Shown piece after piece: positions 1 through 4,704 of a stretch of DNA of 6,051 nt (position 1 is its first letter; the number at the start of each line of letters is the position of its first letter). Origin of the DNA: Candidatus Zixiibacteriota bacterium. GTDB lineage: Bacteria; Zixibacteria; MSB-5A5; GN15; JAAZOE01. The DNA lies in NCBI GenBank assembly GCA_028700875.1, contig JAQVRW010000195.1, positions 1 to 6,051 of the forward strand, in the 5' to 3' direction. The notes below the pieces were generated by a model. That model worked only from the letters and a program-made list of their open reading frames with translations, had not been told where the DNA came from and searched no databases. The position numbers and the translations under genes are program-made.

Positions 1-1386
1 CTGAATCGATTCCAGATACGCTTCCCGATCCCGCTCCGTGACCGGATAGAGAATGAAGCGATCGAAGGCCTGTTTTCCGATTTCATGGGGATGGAGGATA
101 TCGATTTCCGGCCAAGCGCGGACGAATTTCCTCTGCAACGGTTCCAGCCGGGCATAGTCGGTCGGTATCCAGTTCTTCATGTTCGGCTGGAAAACGAGCA
201 CTTTCGGTTTCGGATCCATCCGCTCGATCCAGATCATCGGTTCGATGAGACCCTTATGGGGATAGGCCAATGTTGCCGGCGGCAGGAGAATCAGATTCGC
301 GACAACGGCCATCCCGGCCGGAACGGTCAGTAACCATGCCGGTTTGAGAATATAACCTCGGGTTTGGTAACGATCCCATAGCGCCAGGACGCCGATGAGC
401 AAACAAGCCGGAACGACCGGAATCATGAATCGCTCCTGTTGATTGCTGTGAAGCATATGGGCCGCTATGAAAAACGCGGTGCTGACAGCCAACAGCAGAT
501 GCCGTTTCCAGAATCCGGGCCGAAAGGCAAGCACGGCCGGAATCAGCGAAAAGGGCGGGATGAAGAACGCCAGAAGCACCAGCGGATACAAGAACGGAAT
601 GGTGTTGTAACGGGCGGTCAGGCCGGTGTTTATCCGCAGATTGTTGATGGTGGAGGCGGCAAACGCTCCGGAATAATAAAGATCGATGATTCCGGAAAGC
701 AGGATCATCGCCGCGACCCCGGCCGAAAACCAAATCGCCGGTTTGATGCGACGCGTTTGATACCAGAGGACGAAGGGAATCGGCGCGACGGCGAAGGCCA
801 TCTGGAAACGGATCATCCAGGCCAGGCCGGAGAATACCGCCGCCCAACTCAGCCATTTGAACTGTTTGTCATTGAGGAAACGATACAGGAAATAGATCGC
901 CACGATCCAGAATTCGCCGCCGACCATCTCGATGAGATTGCGCACCCCCAAAAACGGCAGGGCGAAATGCAATCCCGCCGCCAGCCCGCCATAAACCGCC
1001 CAAGACTGCCGCCGGGTGACTTGTTGGGTGATCCGATAGATCGCCCAGACAGGCAGCAGCGACAACAGAGCATGGATCAGCCGGATGACATACATCATCT
1101 TGTCCAGCCCGTTGATTCCAACCGCCTCGCAAGCCTTCATCGGGGCATAGAGCGACAATGCATAAAGCGGGAACCGGCCGACGTTGGCGGTCGATTCAGT
1201 CTTCCATCGCAGATGACCGTCATCCCCCCAAAGGCCGTTACAAACCCAATCATAGGAGACCGCGACGGTGTCGTAGTGGTCATCCGAATAGATGAACCCC
1301 TGAGAGAATATCCCCGCCGTGAGCCGCACCAACAGGGCGGCAATCAGGACGAACCGAAGCGGATGAGTTTTGATATACTGTTTCAT
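1..1386 (-). CDS. GT-C membrane glycosyltransferase, Alg9/PIG-B-like (GT22 type), C-terminus cut off by window edge
   Basis: Likely an integral inner-membrane glycosyltransferase using a lipid-linked sugar donor, probably mannosyl, in glycolipid or surface-glycan assembly. The frame is open for 462 codons from ATG at 1386 to base 1 with no stop, so the C-terminus is missing. Visible features: a first hydrophobic segment at about residues 11-27; an acidic loop at 33-41 (YSDDHYDTV) in the place of the first-loop HPDE-type acidic motif of GT-C enzymes; VRNLIEM at 148-154; and HSNQQERF at 313-320, resembling the HKExRF motif of the Alg9 family. About eight to ten hydrophobic segments extend to about residue 370, followed by a more polar C-terminal part. 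The start is fixed by an in-frame TAG at 1395-1393 just upstream; no strong Shine-Dalgarno is seen. It lies downstream of the tRNA-Leu terminator and is probably a separate transcription unit. The GT-C fold is fairly secure; the GT22 assignment and sugar specificity are inference. Confidence 0.8.
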   Translation of the reverse strand, partial: MKQYIKTHPLRFVLIAALLVRLTAGIFSQGFIYSDDHYDTVAVSYDWVCNGLWGDDGHLRWKTESTANVGRFPLYALSLYAPMKACEAVGINGLDKMMYVIRLIHALLSLLPVWAIYRITQQVTRRQSWAVYGGLAAGLHFALPFLGVRNLIEMVGGEFWIVAIYFLYRFLNDKQFKWLSWAAVFSGLAWMIRFQMAFAVAPIPFVLWYQTRRIKPAIWFSAGVAAMILLSGIIDLYYSGAFAASTINNLRINTGLTARYNTIPFLYPLVLLAFFIPPFSLIPAVLAFRPGFWKRHLLLAVSTAFFIAAHMLHSNQQERFMIPVVPACLLIGVLALWDRYQTRGYILKPAWLLTVPAGMAVVANLILLPPATLAYPHKGLIEPMIWIERMDPKPKVLVFQPNMKNWIPTDYARLEPLQRKFVRAWPEIDILHPHEIGKQAFDRFILYPVTERDREAYLESIQ

Positions 1387-1497
1387 ATCCGACTATTTGA
1401 CCAATACCTGATGGAAAGTGCCCCGAAATGGGTGTCAAGTCAAGTCAAAACGACCGGCGGTATTCAGGCTATTGGCGACGGGATTTGTCGGGGGAAA

Positions 1498-1524
1498 TAA
1501 AAAAGACCGGGAACGTCATGGTCT
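1498..1524 (-). terminator. Weak terminator or attenuator-like hairpin in glycosyltransferase leader
   Basis: Read on the minus strand, AGACC (1524-1520) can pair with GGTCT (1508-1504) around an 11-base loop, and a run of six T's follows (1504-1499, its first T shared with the stem). The stem is only 5 bp, so this is a weak intrinsic terminator at best. It lies 112 bases or more upstream of the glycosyltransferase ATG at 1386, which would place it in that gene's leader if transcription starts further upstream. It could also be a backup terminator for the upstream operon, or chance. Confidence 0.3.
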
Positions 1525-1558
1525 GGTCACGGTGACACGAAGAATTTTCGTAGTGACC
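1525..1558. repeat. Inverted repeat GGTCAC...GTGACC with nested dyad
   Basis: GGTCAC (1525-1530) is the exact reverse complement of GTGACC (1553-1558). Nested inside, ACGAA (1537-1541) pairs with TTCGT (1547-1551), and GTCAC-G-GTGAC (1526-1536) forms an alternative small dyad. Allowing one bulged C, the outer arms extend to CTGG/CCAG. No T-tract follows on either strand, so this is not an intrinsic terminator. It could be an operator or a leader-RNA structure. Confidence 0.5.
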
Positions 1559-1575
1559 CAGGTTCTGACCGTCGT

Positions 1576-1611
1576 CCCGGCCCTGATATTATTATCGGCA
1601 AAAGGGCCGGG
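1576..1611. repeat. GC-rich inverted repeat, 9-bp perfect stem
   Basis: CCCGGCCCT (1576-1584) pairs perfectly with AGGGCCGGG (1603-1611) across an 18-base loop, which itself contains the small dyad GATA-TTAT-TATC. Neither side is followed by a convincing T-run. Only 17 bases separate it from the 1525-1558 repeat, so the two form a tandem pair of hairpins in the otherwise gene-poor region. Function unknown; a structured leader or transcript end is possible. Confidence 0.5.
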
Positions 1612-1886
1612 GAAGTTTAGAATAAATGATATTACATGAACCGGCATTTTCGACGGAAAAAGACGGCGCCAACAGGGAAAAGATACCGGAATTCACCTTC
1701 CGAATTAGCGCTTGCGTTTCTCCAATATTGGCATTATCTTTGTTTTATAAGGACATTACGAATTTTGCCTGGCATCATAGAAACCATTAGAGACTTGCAC
1801 CATTGTCTGCCAAGGCAAACGGTTTTATTTGCCGCCGCTGCAGGACCACGCCGAGGGACGAGCGGTCGATACGATGAATTGGTATA

Positions 1887-1893
1887 GGGAGGG
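1887..1893 (+). promoter_or_regulatory. Shine-Dalgarno site for the small ORF at 1896
   Basis: GGGAGGG lies just before the ATG at 1896. The GGAGG core (1888-1892) is separated from the ATG by only 3 bases, which is shorter than the usual 5-9. This purine block is the main reason to take the small downstream ORF seriously. Confidence 0.45.
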
Positions 1894-1895
1894 AT

Positions 1896-2063
1896 ATGTC
1901 GAATCACATACCGGGCTGGATACTTGATGCCGCCCGTGATATCGCCGCCAGTTGGGCCATGCACGACGGAAAGACTATAGAGGCGGCGGCGGCCGACATT
2001 GCGGGGCAAATCGCAACCCATCAACCGCCGAACTGCACCGGTTGTGACCGTGATAAGGAGTAA
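1896..2063 (+). CDS. Small hypothetical protein, 55 aa
   Basis: A 55-codon frame from ATG (1896) to TAA (2063), the only plausible plus-strand gene in the window. I do not recognise a named family. Residues 6-40 look like two amphipathic helices: PGWILDAARDIAASWAMHDG and then an alanine-rich stretch ending in DIAGQIATH. The tail carries a CxxC pair (NCTGC, residues 46-50) and ends in charged residues. The polar helical composition recalls short phage-type or accessory proteins, but that is an impression and not a match. A strong though closely spaced GGAGG precedes it. GC at third codon positions is about 60 percent by eye, consistent with coding here. It converges on the tRNA-Leu, with the terminator at 2077-2110 between them. 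No clear promoter: TTGCGT (1712-1717), 17 bases, TATCTT (1735-1740) is the best but poor. May be spurious. Confidence 0.45.
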   Translation: MSNHIPGWILDAARDIAASWAMHDGKTIEAAAADIAGQIATHQPPNCTGCDRDKE

Positions 2064-2076
2064 TCGCCGGACATCG

Positions 2077-2110
2077 AAAAACCCCGCAAACCATAAAGGC
2101 TTACGGGGTT
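2077..2110 (-). terminator. Rho-independent terminator after tRNA-Leu
   Basis: On the minus strand the 13-base arm starting AACCCCGTAAGCC (2110-2098) pairs with GGTTTGCGGGGTT (2092-2080) around a 5-base loop, with two G-T wobbles and otherwise complete pairing. It is followed by T's (TTTTT at 2081-2077, the first two shared with the stem). It begins 9 bases after the last tRNA base. On the plus strand the hairpin lacks a proper T-tract, so it is oriented to end the gapA-pgk-tpiA-secG-tRNA transcript. Confidence 0.88.
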
Positions 2111-2119
2111 AGTAATTTA

Positions 2120-2201
2120 TGCGGAAGGCGGGACTTGAACCCGCATGGATTGCTCCGCCACCCCCTCAAGATGGTGTGTCTACCAGTTCCACCACTTCCG
2201 C
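2120..2201 (-). tRNA. leuU: tRNA-Leu, anticodon GAG
   Basis: An 82-base class II tRNA. The acceptor stem is GCGGAAG paired with CTTCCGC plus discriminator A (2120). The D-arm has GTG/CAC with the GG of the loop. The anticodon stem CCATC/GGTGG encloses the loop TTGAGGG, so the anticodon is GAG, reading CUC and CUU leucine codons. The long variable arm (13 bases, GGA/TCC stem) is typical of tRNA-Leu. The T-arm is GCGGG-TTCAAGT-CCCGC. CCA is not encoded (TAA follows), so the end must be added by tRNA nucleotidyltransferase. It sits 13 bases after secG and is followed by a strong terminator, so it is probably excised from the secG mRNA. The symbol follows E. coli leuU, the GAG tRNA-Leu that also follows secG. 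Confidence 0.95.
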
Positions 2202-2219
2202 AATAAAGGAATCTTTATT
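2202..2219 (-). repeat. AU-rich hairpin filling the secG stop to tRNA-Leu gap
   Basis: AATAAAG (2202-2208) and CTTTATT (2213-2219) are a perfect 7-bp inverted repeat around a 4-base loop. On the minus strand the hairpin overlaps the secG TAA and ends exactly one base before G1 of the tRNA. The stem is weak (one G-C pair, no loop help). It may influence 5' maturation of the tRNA or protect the secG mRNA end after cleavage; that role is inference. Confidence 0.5.
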
Positions 2220-2640
2220 TGCCGGAATCGGGCTTCTGTCCAGTCGCGGACTGGTTGAAAATATCCTCGGGGTTGGCAGTTTGGTCGCCCGCAGGCGCCG
2301 GCGCCTGCTGCTGAGTCGCCTGTTGCTGCTGCTGCCGGGCCATATCCTGCTGAGCGGCTTCGGTCACCGCCGATTTGACCTCGGTCGTGGCCGTGGCAGA
2401 CCTCTGGCCGGTGGAAAGAAGTGACAGCCCCAAACAGGAAACCATAAAAACGACGGCCAACACGCTGGTGGACCTGGACAGAAACGACGCCGCTCCCCGG
2501 CCGCCGAACACGGCGCCACTGACTCCGCCGCCGCCGCCGAACGCACCGGCCAAACCTTCGCCTTTCGAAGACTGCAGTAGAACGACAATGATCAACGCCA
2601 CGCAGATCATAATATGGATGATGAGCAGCAACGTAAACAA
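2215..2640 (-). CDS. secG: Preprotein translocase subunit SecG
   Basis: SecG is the small auxiliary membrane subunit of the SecYEG protein-export channel and aids SecA-driven translocation. The 141-residue product has the family layout: membrane segment 1 at residues 1-22 ending in VLLQSSKGEGL, the conserved glycine-rich loop AGAFGGGGGVSG (31-42) with FGGRGAASFLSRST (45-58), and membrane segment 2 at about 59-77. A low-complexity hydrophilic tail (about 78-141) rich in Gln, Ala and Pro, with five consecutive Gln at 103-107, makes it longer than E. coli SecG (110 aa). The start is TTG at 2640, chosen because GGAGG lies 6 bases upstream and the next in-frame ATG (residue 11) would cut the first membrane segment. 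It begins 14 bases after the tpiA stop and is followed after 13 bases by tRNA-Leu, so it is expected to be co-transcribed with both. Confidence 0.95.
   Translation of the reverse strand: MFTLLLIIHIMICVALIIVVLLQSSKGEGLAGAFGGGGGVSGAVFGGRGAASFLSRSTSVLAVVFMVSCLGLSLLSTGQRSATATTEVKSAVTEAAQQDMARQQQQQATQQQAPAPAGDQTANPEDIFNQSATGQKPDSGK
2291..2308. repeat. Perfect 18-bp palindrome inside secG tail
   Basis: GCAGGCGCCGGCGCCTGC is identical to its own reverse complement. It encodes the Gln-Ala-Pro-Ala-Pro-Ala part of the low-complexity SecG tail, next to CAG/CAA glutamine repeats, so it may simply result from repeat-like codons. In RNA it could form a 7-bp GC stem with a 4-base loop. Confidence 0.6.
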
Positions 2641-2646
2641 AACACG

Positions 2647-2651
2647 CCTCC
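2647..2651 (-). promoter_or_regulatory. secG ribosome binding site (fixes a TTG start)
   Basis: Minus-strand GGAGG stands 6 bases before TTG at 2640, inside the 14-base gap between tpiA and secG. No ATG or GTG is available in frame at this distance; the nearby GTG at 2645 is out of frame. The site therefore supports the uncommon TTG start. Confidence 0.8.
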
Positions 2652-2654
2652 GGG

Positions 2655-3410
2655 TTAAATCATCGCTTTCACAATCGCCACGAATTCGTCAGCCTTCAGA
2701 CTGGCGCCTCCGACCAACGCCCCGTCGATATTCTCTTTCGCAAACAGACCTGCCGCGTTGGATCCTTTCACCGAGCCGCCGTACAGAATCGTGATTTCGG
2801 ATGCCGTGGCCTCGTCGTATTGCCGAGCCAGAAGCCCTCGTATGAAACGATGAACTTCCTCGGCTTGTTCCGGCGTGGCCACTTGGCCGGTGCCTATCGC
2901 CCACACCGGCTCATAAGCGATCACGATCCGTCGTATCTCCTCGGCAGACAAACCATCGAGCAAACCATTGAACTGCCCCTCGATGACCGTCTCCATCTGC
3001 CCGGCCTGACGCTGCGTCAGGCTCTCGCCGACACACACGATCGGCGTCAACCCAACCGTTAAAGCCTTCCTGGTCTTGGCGTTGACCAGCTGGTCGGTCT
3101 CTGAAAAAAGAGTTCTTCGTTCAGAGTGTCCCAATATAACGTAGCTGCATCCGCTTGTCAACACCATTTCGGCGGACACCTCTCCGGTGAAAGCCCCGGA
3201 GTCCTCCTGATGCATATTCTGGGCGCCGACTTGTATCTCGCTGTCTTTCAGCGCCATAGAGACTTCCGTTAAAGCCGTAAATGGGGGGCAAATGACCATC
3301 ACGGGATGCTCGATTTGGCCGACTTCTCTCTTGATCGCCGCCGCCAAAGCCACGGCCTCGACGATCGTTTTATTCATCTTCCAGTTGCCGGCAATTATTT
3401 TCCGTCTCAC
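2655..3410 (-). CDS. tpiA: Triosephosphate isomerase
   Basis: Interconverts dihydroxyacetone phosphate and D-glyceraldehyde 3-phosphate in the cytoplasm, in glycolysis and gluconeogenesis. The 251-residue length is typical of this TIM-barrel enzyme. All catalytic landmarks are present: GNWKMN at 8-13 with Asn9 and Lys11; the electrophilic His95 in LGHSERR (93-99); the catalytic base Glu167 in AYEPVWAIGTG (165-175), leading into the phosphate-gripping loop 6; YGGSVKGSN (210-218); and the phosphate-binding GALVGGASL (230-238). The start is GTG at 3410, with AGGAG 5 bases upstream overlapping the pgk TAA; only 9 bases separate the two genes, suggesting translational coupling. The order gapA-pgk-tpiA places it next to the enzyme that uses its product and the following step. 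No defects seen. Confidence 0.98.
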   Translation of the reverse strand: MRRKIIAGNWKMNKTIVEAVALAAAIKREVGQIEHPVMVICPPFTALTEVSMALKDSEIQVGAQNMHQEDSGAFTGEVSAEMVLTSGCSYVILGHSERRTLFSETDQLVNAKTRKALTVGLTPIVCVGESLTQRQAGQMETVIEGQFNGLLDGLSAEEIRRIVIAYEPVWAIGTGQVATPEQAEEVHRFIRGLLARQYDEATASEITILYGGSVKGSNAAGLFAKENIDGALVGGASLKADEFVAIVKAMI

Positions 3411-3415
3411 GGGCG

Positions 3416-3420
3416 CTCCT
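3416..3420 (-). promoter_or_regulatory. tpiA ribosome binding site overlapping pgk stop
   Basis: Minus-strand AGGAG sits 5 bases before the tpiA GTG and shares bases with the pgk TAA (TAAGGAG). A ribosome ending pgk therefore finishes on the tpiA initiation site, an arrangement that favours coupled translation. Confidence 0.75.
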
Positions 3421-4628
3421 TACACGTTGACTTTGGCGTCGGTCAGAGCCGCTATTCCCGGCAGGACTTTCCCTTCCAGAAATTCCAGCGAGGCTCCGCC
3501 GCCGGTTGAAATATGCGTGATCCGGTCTTCCACGCCGGCCTTGGCCGCAGCGGCCGCCGAATCGCCACCGCCGATGATGGTCACGGCTCCATTATCAGTG
3601 GCCTTGGCCATCTGACCGGCCAGGCCCACCGTCCCGAGGGAAAACTTGTCGACTTCGAACACCCCCATCGGGCCGTTCCAGACGATGGTCTTGGACTTTT
3701 CCAACACGCGGGAAAATTGATCGAGCGTTTTCGGACCGATGTCGAGCCCTTTCATGTTGGCGGGGATGGCATCGACGCCGACGATCATGATCGGGGCGTC
3801 TTCCTTGATTTCCGCCGCGACGACGCAATCGACCGGAAGCATGAAGTTGACCTTCTTCTTGCCGACCTCGGTCAGAATCTGGCGCGCCAGTTCGACCTTG
3901 TCTTCCTCCAGAAGCGAGGTGCCGATTTCCTTGCCCATCGCCTTGAAGAAGGTGAAGGCCATCCCGCCGCCGATCAGCAGATTGTCGACCTTGTCGAGCA
4001 GGTTGTTGATGACGTCGATCTTGCCGGAGATCTTTGCCCCGCCCAGCACCGCGGTGAAGGGACGTTTGGGAGAAATCAGAGCCTGACCCAGGTATTTCAA
4101 TTCCTTCTCGATCAAAAATCCGGCCACGGCTTTGTCGAAATATTTGGTCACACCTTCGGTCGAGGCATGGGCGCGATGGACGGTGCCGAAGGCATCGCTG
4201 ACATACATATCGGCCAGCCCGGCCAGTTTGCGCGCGAATTCCGGATCGTTGGCTTCTTCTTCCTTGTGGAAGCGGAGATTCTCGAGAAGAAGGCACTGGC
4301 CGTCTTTCAAATCCTTCGCCTTTTGTTCGGCTTCCGGGCCGATACAATCGGTGGCGAACTTGACCGGCTTGCCCAGCAGGTCGGCCAGATGTTCGGCTAC
4401 GGGGCGAAGGCTCATCGCGGGCACCGGTTTCCCCTTGGGCCGTCCCAAATGACTGCACAGAATCGCCCGGCCGCCGTCGGCGAGAATCTTCTTGATGGTC
4501 GGCAACGACGCCACGATGCGGGTATCATCGGTGATATGCCCGTGGTCGTCTAAGGGAACGTTGAAATCCACGCGCACCAGCACCCGCTTGCCCGCGCATG
4601 ATATATCGCGAATACTCAGTTTGCTCAT
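3420..4628 (-). CDS. pgk: Phosphoglycerate kinase
   Basis: Transfers phosphate between 1,3-bisphosphoglycerate and ADP, the first ATP-yielding step of lower glycolysis, reversible in gluconeogenesis; cytoplasmic. The 402 residues match the normal monomeric size. N-terminal substrate domain: RVDFNVPL (19-26), Arg37, SHLGRPKG (59-66), ENLRF with Arg119, and DAFGTVHRAHAS (145-156). C-terminal nucleotide domain: GGAKISGK (196-203), WNGPMGVFE (317-325), GGGDSAAA (353-360) and STGGGASLEFLEG (374-386). The start is ATG at 4628 with AGGAG 8 bases upstream (4641-4637). An in-frame TTG at 4652 would add eight residues but would place this ribosome site inside the gene, so it is rejected. It lies between gapA (76 bases upstream, with a hairpin between) and tpiA (9 bases downstream). 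No missing residues noticed. Confidence 0.98.
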   Translation of the reverse strand: MSKLSIRDISCAGKRVLVRVDFNVPLDDHGHITDDTRIVASLPTIKKILADGGRAILCSHLGRPKGKPVPAMSLRPVAEHLADLLGKPVKFATDCIGPEAEQKAKDLKDGQCLLLENLRFHKEEEANDPEFARKLAGLADMYVSDAFGTVHRAHASTEGVTKYFDKAVAGFLIEKELKYLGQALISPKRPFTAVLGGAKISGKIDVINNLLDKVDNLLIGGGMAFTFFKAMGKEIGTSLLEEDKVELARQILTEVGKKKVNFMLPVDCVVAAEIKEDAPIMIVGVDAIPANMKGLDIGPKTLDQFSRVLEKSKTIVWNGPMGVFEVDKFSLGTVGLAGQMAKATDNGAVTIIGGGDSAAAAAKAGVEDRITHISTGGGASLEFLEGKVLPGIAALTDAKVNV

Positions 4629-4663
4629 CTTTGATACTCCTGTCTGAGGCAATCCGAACAGGT

Positions 4664-4692
4664 CGGCCGGCGGAGATTACCCCCGCCGGCCG
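4664..4692 (-). repeat. GC-rich hairpin in the gapA-pgk intercistronic gap
   Basis: CGGCCGGCGG (4664-4673) and CCGCCGGCCG (4683-4692) form a perfect 10-bp stem of G-C pairs only around a 9-base loop. It lies between the gapA stop (4705) and the pgk ribosome site (4641). No T-tract follows on the minus strand, so it is not an ordinary intrinsic terminator. Such a structure could block 3' decay of gapA message or guide processing, giving different gapA and pgk mRNA levels; that role is inference. Confidence 0.7.
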
Positions 4693-4704
4693 TCGGGAGG
4701 CTCT

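Larger units (their letters stand above)
1387..1895. other. Intergenic region without a supported gene
   Basis: No reading frame here has a good start, ribosome site and protein-like composition together. Plus-strand frames at 1418-1639 and 1636-1887, and a minus-strand frame at 1734-2024, are open but give arginine-rich, unstructured-looking translations without a Shine-Dalgarno. The stretch 1616-1770 is more AT-rich than its surroundings, as promoter regions often are. Inverted repeats at 1525-1558 and 1576-1611 and a weak terminator-like element at 1498-1524 are listed separately. The region presumably holds the promoter and 5' leader of the minus-strand glycosyltransferase and possibly a promoter for the small plus-strand ORF at 1896. 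Confidence 0.6.

Noticed and set aside
254..1343. Several shorter minus-strand frames (254-856, 849-1073, 869-1132, 1137-1343)
   Set aside because: They lie in other frames of the same strand as the continuous 462-codon glycosyltransferase and give no membrane or domain pattern. They do not indicate a broken gene, since the main frame is intact.
439..1500. Long plus-strand open frame (353 codons) over the glycosyltransferase
   Set aside because: Its translation is rich in Arg, Gln, Asp and Gly without domains, while the opposite strand encodes a coherent membrane protein through the same bases; it is an antisense shadow.
1729..1744. Sigma-54-like TGGCAT-N5-TTGTT
   Set aside because: It lacks the nearly invariant GC of the -12 element, and no gene with a known sigma-54 link follows.
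1734..2024. Minus-strand 96-codon frame overlapping the small plus-strand ORF
   Set aside because: It needs a TTG start without a Shine-Dalgarno and has no recognisable features; the plus-strand alternative is better supported.
2076..2201. tRNA-Leu 3' end as a phage or island attachment site
   Set aside because: I found no second copy of the tRNA 3' end in the window and no integrase; the neighbouring small ORF alone is not enough.
3513..4553. Plus-strand 346-codon frame antisense to pgk
   Set aside because: It mirrors the pgk codon pattern; the composition is His/Gly/Asp-rich and no ribosome site or family is visible.
4629..4652. Alternative upstream TTG start for pgk
   Set aside because: It would bury the AGGAG ribosome site in the coding sequence and add residues before the normal N-terminus.
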